A stretch of 64,000 bases of DNA from Hyphomicrobiales bacterium (GTDB lineage: Bacteria; Pseudomonadota; Alphaproteobacteria; Rhizobiales; Rhizobiaceae), in NCBI GenBank assembly GCA_900466605.1, contig UBMU01000003.1:1-64000 (forward strand), in the 5' to 3' direction. Under the pieces are notes generated by a model, which was not told the DNA's origin, ran no database searches, and saw only the letters and a list, made by a program, of their open reading frames with translations. Position numbers and translations under genes: made by a program. Shown one piece after another: positions 46,389 through 55,821 of this stretch (the first letter of the stretch is position 1; each line of letters starts with the position of its first letter).

Positions 46389-47141
46389 TCAGATCTTCTG
46401 GCCGCACGCCCGGCAGAAACGCCGAACCGTTTCCGCCATGCCGAATTCCAACGCGTCTGCTGTCAATCCATGTCCGATGGACACCTCAGCAAGCTTTGGA
46501 ATGCGCTTTACGAGCGGCGGGAGGTTCGCCACCGTCAGATCGTGTCCGGCATTGACGCCGAGGCCGATCGCCAGCGCGGCGTCAGCAGTCTTGCCGAGCG
46601 CCTCAAGGATGGGCCCTGCCCGTTCGGGCGCATCGTAGCACCCGCCATAAGGACCCGTATAAAGCTCGATCCGGTCAGCGCCGACCGCCTTTGCGATCGC
46701 AACGGCTTCCGCATCCCCATCGCCGTCGGCAAACAACGATACCCGCGTACCCATCTTCTTCAACCGTGCAATGACATCAGTAAGAAAGTCACGGTGTTTG
46801 CGGAAATCCCAGCCATGATCAGACGTCGCCTGCGAAGGATCGTCCGGAACCAGCGTGACCTGCTCGGGCGCAGCACCGACACAAAGCTCAAGGAATTCAT
46901 CGGTCGGATAGCCTTCGATATTGAACTCCGCATGAGGAAATTCATCGTCGATCAGGTTGCGGATGGCAGGCAGGTCCGAGAAGCGGATGTGCCGCTGGTC
47001 GGGCCGCGGATGAACGGTCAATCCGCTCGCACCGCATTGCAACGCGATCCGCCCGAGCCCCTCGACACTTGGCCACGGCAGATCGCGGCGGTTGCGCAGC
47101 ATTGCGATGGCATTGAGATTGACGGAAAGCGTGGTCGGCAT
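46389..47141 (-). CDS. pdxJ: Pyridoxine 5'-phosphate synthase
   Basis: A 250-residue TIM-barrel enzyme forming pyridoxine phosphate from aminoacetone phosphate and deoxyxylulose phosphate, the last ring-forming step of DXP-dependent vitamin B6 synthesis. Motifs are [42 protein letters not shown] and the C-terminal [10 protein letters not shown] with VSIGHGL. The ATG at 47141 gives the usual length; the longer frame to 47216 has no matching N-terminus. Confidence 0.94.
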   Translation of the reverse strand: MPTTLSVNLNAIAMLRNRRDLPWPSVEGLGRIALQCGASGLTVHPRPDQRHIRFSDLPAIRNLIDDEFPHAEFNIEGYPTDEFLELCVGAAPEQVTLVPDDPSQATSDHGWDFRKHRDFLTDVIARLKKMGTRVSLFADGDGDAEAVAIAKAVGADRIELYTGPYGGCYDAPERAGPILEALGKTADAALAIGLGVNAGHDLTVANLPPLVKRIPKLAEVSIGHGLTADALEFGMAETVRRFCRACGQKI

Positions 47142-47555
47142 GGCGGGATTCCACTGAAGCAAAGGATAATCGTTTCTAAGCCAACGAGTCGGCATCGGCC
47201 AACGAGATTCGTACATGAATTCATGTGAATTTGTGATGACGCGGGTGGCTTCGCCCAGCGATGGTGAATCCGGTTCGACCTCCGCGCTTCATACGGCCAG
47301 ATATTGCCTCAACGCTGCTTTTCACGAGAATTTCCGGCACGTTATACGGCTTTCTGAACGGAATACGCTGCAATTTAAAAATCACTAATTTTGATACTAA
47401 CAAAATACGTCAATCACGAGTAACGTAAGCTTGCGATATCGAAGAAACACCGCCAGTTGCTTCGATCACTGAACAAGAACGCTAAGAGGAAACCCCACTC
47501 GACCGCACCCTTTTGCAATTTGCAGACGCACAATGAGCACAACGGGAGGGACATC
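47142..47555. other. Intergenic between pdxJ and MerR-LuxR gene
   Basis: About 410 bp separate two divergent genes. The region is AT-richer around 47380-47410. No small gene with RBS and no tight palindrome were found. Promoters for both genes should lie here. Confidence 0.4.
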
Positions 47556-48242
47556 ATGGCAGAAGGCTACAAGCAGGGGTTCGCTTCAGAGCTAGCGACA
47601 CAAGCGCGACCGCGGCACCGTTTCCTCCCTTCAGCGGCCCTGCCCGCCGATTTACCCCGCGGAAGAATACCGATCGCTGATATGGCCAATGCCTTCGGTG
47701 TTACGCATCGAACCCTGCATTTCTATGAGGAGAAAGGGCTGATCTCGGCCAGCCGAATCGGCCTGATGCGCGTCTATGAGTCGGGCGACGTCATGCGTAT
47801 GGCCGTTATCAACGCCTGCCGCGAGGCCGGTATGCCGGTTGCCGTGATCCAGGACCTGATGAACGACCTCATAGAGGCCAATTCGCAGGAAGCCGCGGAG
47901 TCCTTGTTTCGCGAAGCGCTGATGACCCGCAAACGCGAGCTCAGTGCAGAAATGTCAACATTGCATCGGCAGATGCAACAGGTGAGCGATTTGCTCGACC
48001 GCGAAGCAACCGACGATCAACCGCTCAACGACAATCAGGGCGGATCAGCGCTCACGGATCAAGAGTTGCGGTGTCTGGCACTTATGGCGGCGGGGCTTTC
48101 CACCCAGCGCATTGCGCGCACCCTCGACCTTCGAAATGACGATGCGCAGAGTTTGGAGTCCGGAATCATCCAGAAATTCCACGCCAACAACCGCTTCCAG
48201 GCCATAGCCAAGGCCGTCATGCTGGGCGTCGTGCAGGTATAA
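47556..48242 (+). CDS. MerR-LuxR double-HTH regulator
   Basis: A 228-residue protein. Residues 38-110 form a MerR DNA-binding domain (IPIADMANAFGVTHRTLHFY, with RVYESGDVMRM). A helical segment (115-150) is probably the MerR dimerisation coil. Residues 165-226 match a LuxR/GerE-type HTH: SALTDQELRCLALMAAGLST, then QRIARTL, IIQKF, R213 and AIAKAVMLGVV. Two different DNA-binding modules in one chain are unusual; the LuxR half may be degenerate or used for protein contacts. No ligand domain is seen. The ATG at 47556 has GGGAGGG upstream. It is convergent with the helicase, 16 bp apart. Confidence 0.78.
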   Translation: MAEGYKQGFASELATQARPRHRFLPSAALPADLPRGRIPIADMANAFGVTHRTLHFYEEKGLISASRIGLMRVYESGDVMRMAVINACREAGMPVAVIQDLMNDLIEANSQEAAESLFREALMTRKRELSAEMSTLHRQMQQVSDLLDREATDDQPLNDNQGGSALTDQELRCLALMAAGLSTQRIARTLDLRNDDAQSLESGIIQKFHANNRFQAIAKAVMLGVVQV

Positions 48243-48258
48243 CGCTCGGCGACATAGC

Positions 48259-49386
48259 TTAACGAACGATTGTAAGCGTCTCTGCTGCGCGCGTGATGGC
48301 GGTGTAAAGCCAACGCTCGCGCGTGTCGCGGAAGGCCCAGCTTTCATCGAACAGCACGACGTTGTTCCACTGCGAGCCCTGCGCTTTGTGCACGGTCAGC
48401 GCATAGCCATAATCGAATTCGTCGTAGCGCTTGCGCGTATTCCAGGGAATCTCTCCCTCGACGTCCTCGAATGCCTGTTTCAACAGCTTGATCTTCGCCG
48501 CGCCACGATCCATGTCGTCATCCTCAGGCCGGATGAGCAGGTTGATACCGGGCTTCGTTGTCTCCTTGGACGATGTCATCACCTGCCAGAGCGAGCCGTT
48601 AAGCAGGCCCTTTGCGGGATCGTTGCGCAGGCAGACCAGCTTGTCGCCCGTTTGTGGGTAATCAGTCGTAAAGCCCTTCAGCTCACGCAGGCGCTGATTG
48701 TATCGACGCCGCGTTCGATTGGTACCGACGAGCACCTGGTCGGCATCGAGTACCAGGGACTGGTTCACTTCGCCTTTTGAGATGACCCGCGCGGTGCCGT
48801 AATCCCCGAGACTGACCTCATTGCCTTCACGCACCTGCATTGCGAGCTGAATAATCGGATTGTCGCGCGCCTGACGATGAATGTCAGTCAACAGATAGTC
48901 CGGCTCCTGGTTAGTGAAGTAACCACCCCCGGAAACGGGCGGCAGTTGGCCTGGATCGCCGAGCACCAGGATCGGGGTTCCGAAGCTCATCAGGTCCCGG
49001 CCCAGCGCCTCGTCCACCATAGAGCACTCGTCGACCACTATGAGGGCCGCCTTGGCCACCGGACTCTGCCGATTGATGGAAAACATCGGCGCAATGGAGG
49101 TCTTGCCCGTTTCCTCGTCTTCGACCGCCTCCTCGCCGCGCGGGCGATAGATCAGCGAGTGGATCGTCTTCGCATTGCTGGCACCGCGCGACCGCAGCAC
49201 CTGCGCCGCCTTGCCCGTAAACGCAGCAAACAGCACGTCACCGTCGACATGCTCCGCGAAGTGCCGCGCAAGCGTTGTCTTACCCGTACCGGCATAGCCG
49301 AACAGGCGGAAAAGCGGCGACCGCCCTTCCTTCAGCCATTTGGAAACGGCCTTCAGGGCTTCATCTTGTTGCGGAGCAAATTGCAT
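48259..49386 (-). CDS. RecD-like ATP-dependent DNA helicase
   Basis: A 375-residue SF1 helicase of the RecD2/AAA_30-UvrD_C_2 type. Walker A is FGYAGTGKTTLAR, Walker B VVDECSMVDE, motif III LVLGDPGQLPPV and the C-terminal motif VI-like TVHKAQGSQW with YTAITRA. It lacks the long N-terminus of true RecD. The ATG at 49386 begins MQFAPQQDEAL, the natural start. It probably works alone in DNA repair or processing; no recBC genes are nearby. Confidence 0.9.
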   Translation of the reverse strand: MQFAPQQDEALKAVSKWLKEGRSPLFRLFGYAGTGKTTLARHFAEHVDGDVLFAAFTGKAAQVLRSRGASNAKTIHSLIYRPRGEEAVEDEETGKTSIAPMFSINRQSPVAKAALIVVDECSMVDEALGRDLMSFGTPILVLGDPGQLPPVSGGGYFTNQEPDYLLTDIHRQARDNPIIQLAMQVREGNEVSLGDYGTARVISKGEVNQSLVLDADQVLVGTNRTRRRYNQRLRELKGFTTDYPQTGDKLVCLRNDPAKGLLNGSLWQVMTSSKETTKPGINLLIRPEDDDMDRGAAKIKLLKQAFEDVEGEIPWNTRKRYDEFDYGYALTVHKAQGSQWNNVVLFDESWAFRDTRERWLYTAITRAAETLTIVR

Positions 49387-49456
49387 CGTGGATCGACTTG
49401 GCAGGATTCGCCTGACATAGGCAACCCTGAAAATCCAAGCGGATCGGGATCGCAAG

Positions 49457-49485
49457 GGAATAAAACCAGCGCCGATGGTGTCTCA
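49457..49485 (+). promoter_or_regulatory. Candidate ECF sigma promoter
   Basis: GGAATA (49457-49462) and GTCTCA (49480-49485), spaced 17 bp, resemble the GGAAC-N16/17-cGTC/T form of ECF-type promoters. It lies about 50 bp upstream of the operon that encodes an ECF sigma factor, so autoregulation is likely. Confidence 0.4.
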
Positions 49486-49532
49486 TGTCTGGCAACGCAA
49501 TCAAGCGTGCCCAACACGTGAGGAGAGAGCTT

Positions 49533-49913
49533 ATGAAATCCGCAAAGATGCTGATCGCATTTGCCATTGCATCCGCCGCCGCAACGTCTGCATTTGCAGC
49601 CCCGCCCGTAAAGGCCGTAAAGTCGACCAAGGGTGAGGTTCTTGCCGGCGACAACGGCATGACTCTCTACACGTTCAAGAAGGACAAGATGGGCGTTTCC
49701 AATTGCTACGACGATTGCGCCAAAAATTGGCCACCGCTTATGGCTGCTAGCGACGCGAAGGCAGAGGGTGCATATTCGATTGTCGAACGGAAGGACGGCA
49801 GCAAGCAGTGGGCCAAGGATGGCATGCCACTCTATTATTGGGTGAAGGATAAGAAGATGGGCGATATCACCGGTGACGGCGTCGGCGGCAACTGGGATCT
49901 CGTCAAGCCGTGA
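49533..49913 (+). CDS. Secreted repeat protein, COG4315 type
   Basis: A 126-residue exported protein. The signal peptide is MKSAKMLIAFAIASAAATSAFA. The mature part has two related segments, MTLYTFKKDKMGVSNCYDDC and MPLYYWVKDKKMGDITGDGV, as in the secreted-repeat lipoprotein-like family. A Cys pair (NCYDDC) may bind a metal or form a disulfide. It begins the operon with the sigma and anti-sigma genes, suggesting that it is the main effector or a sensor. ATG 49533 has GAGGAGAGAG upstream. Confidence 0.82.
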   Translation: MKSAKMLIAFAIASAAATSAFAAPPVKAVKSTKGEVLAGDNGMTLYTFKKDKMGVSNCYDDCAKNWPPLMAASDAKAEGAYSIVERKDGSKQWAKDGMPLYYWVKDKKMGDITGDGVGGNWDLVKP

Positions 49914-49923
49914 GCGAACCGAC

Positions 49924-50439
49924 TTGAAGACACCAGGTCACGACACATTCGAGGGCCAGATCCTGGCCCTCATTCCCTCGCTGAGGCGCTATTCGCGGAG
50001 CCTAACGCGCTCGGATGCGGACGGCGAGGACTTGCTACAGGACTGTGTTGAGAAGGTGCTCGCCCGCCGTGGGCAGTGGCGAGGGTTGAACCTGCGCGGT
50101 TGGGTGTTGACCATCATGACGAACCTCTATCGCAACAATCGCCGCCAGACCGGTCGCGCGCCATTCGTTGAACTCGACAACGCCGAGGACGTCGTCTCGG
50201 TGGATCCCGTTCCCGACCCCCTCGAACGTTCGCGGCTGGAGGACGCACTAAACAGTCTTTCTGAAGAAAACCGCTCGGTGCTGATGCTGATCGTCATTGA
50301 AGGCTATACCTATCAGGAGGTCGCTACCGCGCTAGACATCCCGATCGGCACGGTTATGTCGCGCCTGTCACGCGCACGCCAACGGATCGGAGAACGGATG
50401 AAGGCTGACAATGTCATTACGCTTCGGAGACCGAAATGA
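49924..50439 (+). CDS. ECF sigma factor
   Basis: A 171-residue sigma-70 family protein. Region 2 (about residues 10-75) has DLLQDCVEKVLARRGQWRG and WVLTIMTNLYRNNRR. Region 4 (about 110-165) has LMLIVIEGYTYQEVATALDIP and MSRLSRARQRI. The start is uncertain: TTG 49924 fits the gap after the preceding stop. Its stop overlaps the anti-sigma ATG (ATGA), so the pair is coupled. Organisation resembles the RpoE1-type sigma of Sinorhizobium, which I recall only from family knowledge. Confidence 0.88.
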   Translation: MKTPGHDTFEGQILALIPSLRRYSRSLTRSDADGEDLLQDCVEKVLARRGQWRGLNLRGWVLTIMTNLYRNNRRQTGRAPFVELDNAEDVVSVDPVPDPLERSRLEDALNSLSEENRSVLMLIVIEGYTYQEVATALDIPIGTVMSRLSRARQRIGERMKADNVITLRRPK

Positions 50440-51218
50440 ACGAGATCAACCAGACCGTGACCGAAGCGGATCTTCATGCCTATGCCGACGGACAGCTTTC
50501 CGAACAAGCTCGCGCACGCATCGAAGCGTGGCTCAGTGCCAATCCGGACGATGCCGCCAGAGTGGCGGAATGGACGGCACGAAATACCGAGATTCGATCG
50601 CTCTTTGCCGCTTATGAAAAATCCACTGACGCGGACATAGGGCTCGTCACCGGCCGTGGGCGGCCCTCAAGTTGGCCGAAACGACTGGCAGCAGTGGCTG
50701 CGATCATAGCGGTTTTCAGCCTTGGAGCGCTGAGCGGCCACTACGGCCCGACGCTGTTTGAAAAGCCTGATCTGCAACTGACCGAACTCGAAACGCTTCC
50801 CAACGAGGCTCGCAACGCATTCCTGGTTTACGCCGGCGAGGTTCGTCATCCCGTCGAGGTCTTTGCAAATGAGGAGGCTCACCTGGCGACCTGGCTCGGC
50901 AAGCGGCTTGCCATTCAGGATCTCAAGGTTCCGAACCTTCAGGAACTCGGCTTCAAGCTGGTCGGCGGTCGCCTGTTGCCCGTCGACGGTAGACCGGGTG
51001 CGATGTTCATGTACGAGGACCAGGCAGGCGAACGCCTGACGGTACTCGTCGGGCGCAACGCAGATAACAGATCGACCAGCTTCCGCTTTGCCTCATCCGG
51101 CAATGTCGAAACCTTCTACTGGATCGATGGCGAACTCGGCTATGCCGTGACCGGCGAGGTCTCGCGCGATGTGCTGAGAAAGGTCGCAGAGGAATGCTAC
51201 AGGCAATTTCCGTCCTGA
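50436..51218 (+). CDS. Transmembrane anti-sigma factor
   Basis: A 260-residue protein. The N-terminal cytoplasmic domain opens with TEADLHAYADGQLSEQARARI, a classic anti-sigma start. One transmembrane helix (about 84-104, AAVAAIIAVFSLGAL) is followed by a 150-residue periplasmic domain. It should hold the ECF sigma at the membrane until an envelope or redox signal arrives. It is translationally coupled to the sigma gene. Confidence 0.88.
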   Translation: MNEINQTVTEADLHAYADGQLSEQARARIEAWLSANPDDAARVAEWTARNTEIRSLFAAYEKSTDADIGLVTGRGRPSSWPKRLAAVAAIIAVFSLGALSGHYGPTLFEKPDLQLTELETLPNEARNAFLVYAGEVRHPVEVFANEEAHLATWLGKRLAIQDLKVPNLQELGFKLVGGRLLPVDGRPGAMFMYEDQAGERLTVLVGRNADNRSTSFRFASSGNVETFYWIDGELGYAVTGEVSRDVLRKVAEECYRQFPS

Positions 51219-51221
51219 CCC

Positions 51222-51593
51222 TCAGTGCAGCGGATCATTTGCAAGCTCGATCGCCTTACCGTGCGGCGTCGCCTCTGCCGCCCGCTGCCAGCTTTTCTGA
51301 AGATCGAGGATCCTGTCTGCGTCAGCGATGCCAAGCCTGACGAGGATCGCCGAAAGTGCCGCCACCCAGCAGTCGAAATAGTCGTTGCCGTCTTCAGCGC
51401 GGCCGGGCTGGTGCAACTCCCGGGAAAGGTTTTCCGCCCACTCGCCCCAGGTAAAGAGGCCCCGCTCGTGCAGATGCACCGTCATCGCAAAGGCTTCTGC
51501 AGCCCATGGCTCAGGAAAAACCGGCTCGCCATCCGACGATTTCGGCAGTTGCGGTGATTGCGCCAGAGGCGAGCGTGTCTCACACTGGCTCAA
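51222..51593 (-). CDS. Nitrile hydratase accessory protein
   Basis: A 123-residue protein of the NHase activator/beta-like accessory family. EPVFPEPWAAEAFAMTVHLHERGLFTW and WAENLSRELHQPG are typical, and resemble the N-terminal part of the beta subunit. It escorts cobalt or helps maturation of the alpha subunit. The start is probably the TTG at 51593 with GGGAGAG upstream, overlapping the beta gene by 14 bp. The longer frame to 51734 is a shadow of beta. Confidence 0.82.
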   Translation of the reverse strand: MSQCETRSPLAQSPQLPKSSDGEPVFPEPWAAEAFAMTVHLHERGLFTWGEWAENLSRELHQPGRAEDGNDYFDCWVAALSAILVRLGIADADRILDLQKSWQRAAEATPHGKAIELANDPLH

Positions 51594-52239
51594 GATAGCT
51601 CTCCCAGGCATCGATCGACACGCTGAGCGTCGGATCGGCGCCCTCGCCCCAGATCTCGTCGGCATTGAACACGACCGTATAGACCCATTGGGGATTCTCG
51701 CCTTTCCCATGTGCGTTGTCGTCAGGAAAGACAAAGGAGCCCTGAACAGATTCCACCAAACCGGATTTGGCGCGTGCGTAGCGCGGCAGCCGCGTATGCG
51801 TCGTCGGGCTGAAATTTCTGGTTCTCACCCTGTCACCCGCCGAGAAGCGGGGCGGCGTCGCCACTGGTCGGTCGCACGGACCGCCCTTCGCGAGCACGCC
51901 CGCAACCATATCGGCCTTAAGAACGCGCTTCGGAGTCGCTCCAACCGTTTGCTTGTGGCCGGCATCGATCTCGTCAGCCGTCACGAAGCCGTGCCGCTGC
52001 AGCAATACCTCGAGGGCACGTGTCCAGATCTCGTAGTAACTCGCACCAAGATATTTCGCAGGCGGAATGTTCTCACGGGCATGCCGGCTCTCATCGATGT
52101 TCCAGGCACCAAATGCACCACTGGAAAGCGTAAGTCCAAGTGCCCGCTTCTCCCATTCTGCATGGAAATACGGCTCATCCTTCTCGGGCGCGACAGGTCC
52201 GAAGCCCATCTGACCGCCAAGGTCGTGTGGGCCGTTCAT
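51580..52239 (-). CDS. nthB: Nitrile hydratase beta subunit
   Basis: A 219-residue beta chain. [23 protein letters not shown] at the start and the C-terminal SH3-like part ([33 protein letters not shown]) are family hallmarks. It pairs with the alpha subunit to hydrate nitriles to amides in the cytoplasm. Its ATG overlaps the alpha stop (ATGA), ensuring coupled translation. Confidence 0.93.
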   Translation of the reverse strand: MNGPHDLGGQMGFGPVAPEKDEPYFHAEWEKRALGLTLSSGAFGAWNIDESRHARENIPPAKYLGASYYEIWTRALEVLLQRHGFVTADEIDAGHKQTVGATPKRVLKADMVAGVLAKGGPCDRPVATPPRFSAGDRVRTRNFSPTTHTRLPRYARAKSGLVESVQGSFVFPDDNAHGKGENPQWVYTVVFNADEIWGEGADPTLSVSIDAWESYLEPV

Positions 52240-52895
52240 TGCGTAGCTTCCGGCAAAGCCACGAGACCCGTTCCGATCATCGCGTCGCGGCTGACGAGGT
52301 CCGCAAGCTGCGCCTCGCTCCATCCATCCGTGCCTTCCGGCCTCTCGGGAACCACCAAGTAACGCAGTTCGGCCGTCGAATCCCATACGCGGATCTTCTT
52401 TCCCTCTGGCAAGGTGACGCCGAATTCAGCCAGCACCGCGCGCGGATCGATGACCGCCCGCGAGCGATAGGCGGGGGCTTTATACCACACGGGCGGCAGG
52501 CCGAGCACCGACCAAGGATAGCAGGAGCATAGCGTACAGACGACGAGATTGTGCGTATCTTCGGCGTTGAATACCGCTCGCATATGCTCGCCCTGACGGC
52601 CGGTATAGCCAAGGCTCGCGATAGCCGCCGTCGCGTCGCGTCGCAACCACTCTGCAAATTCCGGATCGCTCCAGGCTCTCGCGACGACGCGCGCACCATT
52701 GCGAGGACCGATCTTCGTCTCGTAATTCTCCACGATCGCGTCGATTGCCGCCGGATCGATCAGCCCCTTTTCCGTCAGGACCGTCTCAAGCGCCCGGACC
52801 CGCGCCTGCATGTCGGTGTAGCGGTTATCGTGATGGTGGTCGTGATGATGATCATCGTCGTGCAACAGATATCCTCCCGCCAATGCATGATCCAT
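52236..52895 (-). CDS. nthA: Nitrile hydratase alpha subunit, cobalt type
   Basis: Up to 219 residues. The metal motif [10 protein letters not shown] (three Cys, with Thr rather than Ser) marks the low-spin Co(III) type. The N-terminus has a His/Asp-rich stretch [12 protein letters not shown] that could bind metal during assembly. The start may be ATG 52895 or TTG 52865 (ten residues shorter), the latter with the better site GGGAGG. It catalyses nitrile to amide. No amidase gene is visible nearby. Confidence 0.9.
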   Translation of the reverse strand: MDHALAGGYLLHDDDHHHDHHHDNRYTDMQARVRALETVLTEKGLIDPAAIDAIVENYETKIGPRNGARVVARAWSDPEFAEWLRRDATAAIASLGYTGRQGEHMRAVFNAEDTHNLVVCTLCSCYPWSVLGLPPVWYKAPAYRSRAVIDPRAVLAEFGVTLPEGKKIRVWDSTAELRYLVVPERPEGTDGWSEAQLADLVSRDAMIGTGLVALPEATQ

Positions 52896-52951
52896 CTTAA
52901 GTGCTCGCAGCCGAGCCGCCAAGTTCCTCGGGAGAGCCAAGAAGTTAGCGC

Positions 52952-53545
52952 CTACTTTAGCATCGGCCAGAGGCTGAGGACCAGCAATACTGCCATCGTG
53001 ATGTTGAACCATTTGAGCCGCACCGGGTCCGAAAGCCAATCGCGCAGTGCCGAGCCGAAGCCCGCCCAGGTGGAGACACTCGGAACATTGACGAGCGCGA
53101 AAGCGAAGCCGACGATCAGGACGCTCGCCAGGTAGATGTCGGGGATTGTGTATGTCGCCATCGCCGTCACGGCCATGACCCATGCCTTCGGATTGACCCA
53201 CTGGAAGGCTGCCGCTGACAGGAACGACATCGGCTTCACACCGCTCTTGCCTTCGCCAAGCGAGCGCGATGTCGCAATCTTCCAGGCGATCCAAGCAAGA
53301 TAGGCGCCACCGGTAAACTTCAGCGCAGTGTAGACCGCAGGCACGGCGTGAAGAATCGCCCCGAGCCCGAAACCGACGCCGATCAGCAGCGAAAAGAATC
53401 CTGCCCCAATGCCCAGCATATGCGGAACGGTGCGCCGGAAGCCGAAGTTCACGCCGGACGCGAACAGCATCATGTTGTTCGGACCCGGCGTTATCGATGT
53501 CGTAAAGGCAAACAGGACAAGGGCCAGAAATGTGTCCAGCGGCAT
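52952..53545 (-). CDS. LysE family amino acid exporter
   Basis: A 197-residue inner-membrane protein with about six helices. The N-terminal signature [20 protein letters not shown] is characteristic of LysE/RhtB exporters, and [16 protein letters not shown] is the second conserved part. ATG 53545 has GGGAGGTCTC upstream. It lies 56 bp upstream of the nitrile hydratase alpha gene on the same strand, so cotranscription is possible. The promoter shares an 18-bp motif with the aminotransferase at 30802-32022. Confidence 0.88.
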   Translation of the reverse strand: MPLDTFLALVLFAFTTSITPGPNNMMLFASGVNFGFRRTVPHMLGIGAGFFSLLIGVGFGLGAILHAVPAVYTALKFTGGAYLAWIAWKIATSRSLGEGKSGVKPMSFLSAAAFQWVNPKAWVMAVTAMATYTIPDIYLASVLIVGFAFALVNVPSVSTWAGFGSALRDWLSDPVRLKWFNITMAVLLVLSLWPMLK

Positions 53546-53595
53546 GAGACCTCCCAAGGGCCCGTAATAGGTCCTACGGGCTCCACTTGATTTAC

Positions 53596-53613
53596 GTCAG
53601 CATAACTGACCTA
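53596..53613. promoter_or_regulatory. Operator-like motif shared with aminotransferase promoter
   Basis: GTCAGCATAACTGACCTA contains the perfect inverted repeat GTCAG-CATAA-CTGAC, 51 bp upstream of the LysE start. It is the second copy of the motif seen at 32080-32097. Confidence 0.5.
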
Positions 53614-53707
53614 AATTGGCCGTTCCATGCAATCATTGTCATGGTGACACGATTGGTTGAAAGTTCGCAGAACGAACCCAATTTTCTTCGAAAACGGAAG
53701 AACCACC

Positions 53708-54556
53708 ATGCAAGACGACGCCATCCCAATCATCCGCCTCCCGAACAATGCTGAAGTCCCCGCCCTTGGTCAGGGTACTTGGAACATGGGCGAGAAATAC
53801 TCAGCAGAGAAGCGGGAAGTCGAAAGTCTACGGGCAGGCATCGACCTTGGCATGACGCTGATCGATACGGCGGAAATGTATGCAGAAGGTGGAGCGGAGA
53901 AGATCGTCGGCGAAGCAATCCGGGGACGGCGCGAAGAGGTCTTTCTCGTCAGCAAGGTCTATCCCTGGAACGCCGGCCGAACGGGCGTGATCGAAGCCTG
54001 CGAACGCAGCCTCTCGCGCCTCGGCGTAGATCGTATCGACCTCTATCTGCTGCACTGGCGCGGCGATTACCCCTTGGCCGAGACCGTCGAGGCGTTCGAA
54101 GGACTGAAGGCATCCGGCAAGATCGGCGCATGGGGCGTATCCAACTTCGACACTCAAGACATGGAAGAACTGCTCGATGTGCCGGGCGGCCGCAACGTCG
54201 CCGCCAACCAGGTTCTCTACAACCTCTCACGTCGCGGCATCGAATACGACCTGCTGCCGTGGTGCCAGCAACGCCAGATCCCAGTTATGGCCTATTCACC
54301 GATCGAACAGGGGCGCATCCTGCATCACCCGGAACTGATCCGCACCGCCAAAGCCAATCAGGCGACGCCAGCGCAGGTGGCCCTTGCCTTCCTGCTCGAG
54401 CGCGACGGTGTGATCGTCATCCCGAAGACCTCGAGCGCTGCCCGCGCCGCCGAAAATCGCGATGCTGTCTCACTCGACATTACCGACGAGGATTGGGCAG
54501 CATTGGATGCCGCCTTCCCGCCGCCGGTGAGAAAAAAACCGCTGGAGATGCTCTGA
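53708..54556 (+). CDS. Aldo/keto reductase (DkgA/YeaE-like)
   Basis: A 282-residue AKR TIM barrel. The tetrad is Asp and Tyr in [12 protein letters not shown], Lys in [10 protein letters not shown] and His in [24 protein letters not shown] and [13 protein letters not shown] complete the cofactor site. It reduces small carbonyls with NADPH. The start at 53708 begins MQDDAIPII. It is divergent from LysE and convergent with the OYE gene, with a hairpin after it. Confidence 0.9.
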   Translation: MQDDAIPIIRLPNNAEVPALGQGTWNMGEKYSAEKREVESLRAGIDLGMTLIDTAEMYAEGGAEKIVGEAIRGRREEVFLVSKVYPWNAGRTGVIEACERSLSRLGVDRIDLYLLHWRGDYPLAETVEAFEGLKASGKIGAWGVSNFDTQDMEELLDVPGGRNVAANQVLYNLSRRGIEYDLLPWCQQRQIPVMAYSPIEQGRILHHPELIRTAKANQATPAQVALAFLLERDGVIVIPKTSSAARAAENRDAVSLDITDEDWAALDAAFPPPVRKKPLEML

Positions 54557-54586
54557 TCTCCAGCAGCCTCTTTAATTGACGATGAG

Positions 54587-54611
54587 CTGGCGAGCTTCAA
54601 GGGCTCGCCAG
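54587..54611. terminator. Hairpin between AKR and OYE genes
   Basis: CTGGCGAGC-TTCAAGG-GCTCGCCAG is a perfect 9-bp stem between the convergent stops, with no T-run. Confidence 0.55.
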
Positions 54612-54623
54612 CAGGCGTTTCGG

Positions 54624-55748
54624 TCAAGCAGCCTTTGTCTCCGAGGCCGCCCCATATACCGGGTAGTCAGTGTAACCCTCGGCGCCACCGCCGTAGTACG
54701 TCTCGCGGTTCGGTGCCGCCAATGGCAGGTCCCTATGCAGCCGCTCCACCAGATCAGGATTTGCGATGAACGGCTGGCCGAAAGCCGCAAGATCGATCAG
54801 TCCGTCCTGCAGGAACTGCTCTGCGCGACGCTTGTCGAGCGAACCGGCAAGAATAAGCGTGCCGGTATAGCTCTCGCGGAACTTGCGCAGAAAATCCTTC
54901 GAAATAGCCGGACTGCTGGCTGGCCCCTGGTCCTTCAAATGCACATAGGCAAGCTTGCGTTCGGATAGCGCAGCCGCAAGATACAGGTAGGTTTCCTCGA
55001 TCAGCGGATGATGCGGCATATCGAACAGCTTGCCGAAGGGTGAAAGCCTGATGCCGACCCTCTCGGCGCCAACGCGCGCAACCACCGCGTCGACGATCTC
55101 AAGCACGAAGCGCGTCCTGTCTTCGACGTTGCCGGCACCATATCGATCGGTGCGGTCGTTGATCTCAGGATTGAGAAATTGCTCCAGCAGATAACCGTTT
55201 GCACCGTGGATCTCGACGCCGTCAAATCCCGCGGCAACGGCATTGGCCGCAGCATTCGCAAAGTCGTTTACGACCCTGGCGACCTCATCGGTTCCGAGCG
55301 GCCGCGGCACGCTCGCTTCGACGAAACCGGCGGCGCCGTCCTCGTTGAACGCATAGGCCGTGCTCTTTTCGTCGCGCGCGGGCTTCGCGCTGGAACTGAC
55401 GGGCTGTCCGCCAGCCGGCTGAAGAGAGGTGTGCGACATGCGGCCGACATGCCAGATCTGCGCAAAGATCTTTCCGCCCTCCTCGTGCACGGCCTTCGTC
55501 ACGCCCTGCCAACCACGAACCTGATTGTCCGACCAGATGCCAGGAATAAAGGCAAAGCCGGTTCCCTCTTGCGAGATCGGGGTCCCCTCCGAGACGATCA
55601 GCCCGGCCCCAGCGCGTTGGCGGTAATAATGGGCGGTCTGCTGGTCGGCGATACCGTCCTGCGCCCTCGCCCGCGTCATCGGAGCCATGACGACACGGTT
55701 GCGAAGCTTTTGGCCGCGAAGGTCGTAGACTTCAAAGAGAGACTTCAT
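54624..55748 (-). CDS. nemA: Old yellow enzyme family alkene reductase
   Basis: A 374-residue FMN TIM-barrel protein. NRVVMAPMTRARA, the GQIWHVGR-type segment FAQIWHVGRMSH, the substrate motif IHGANGYLLEQFLNPEINDR and RIRLSPFG-like VGIRLSPFGKL are all present. It reduces activated C=C bonds and nitro or nitrate esters with NAD(P)H. The divergent LysR gene is a likely regulator. Length is normal. Confidence 0.92.
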   Translation of the reverse strand: MKSLFEVYDLRGQKLRNRVVMAPMTRARAQDGIADQQTAHYYRQRAGAGLIVSEGTPISQEGTGFAFIPGIWSDNQVRGWQGVTKAVHEEGGKIFAQIWHVGRMSHTSLQPAGGQPVSSSAKPARDEKSTAYAFNEDGAAGFVEASVPRPLGTDEVARVVNDFANAAANAVAAGFDGVEIHGANGYLLEQFLNPEINDRTDRYGAGNVEDRTRFVLEIVDAVVARVGAERVGIRLSPFGKLFDMPHHPLIEETYLYLAAALSERKLAYVHLKDQGPASSPAISKDFLRKFRESYTGTLILAGSLDKRRAEQFLQDGLIDLAAFGQPFIANPDLVERLHRDLPLAAPNRETYYGGGAEGYTDYPVYGAASETKAA

Positions 55749-55821
55749 GAGCGTTGTTCCTCAATTCGGTTGATTATCATCGACGGAACACATATCTCTC
55801 CCTCAATCACAAATCCAACAG

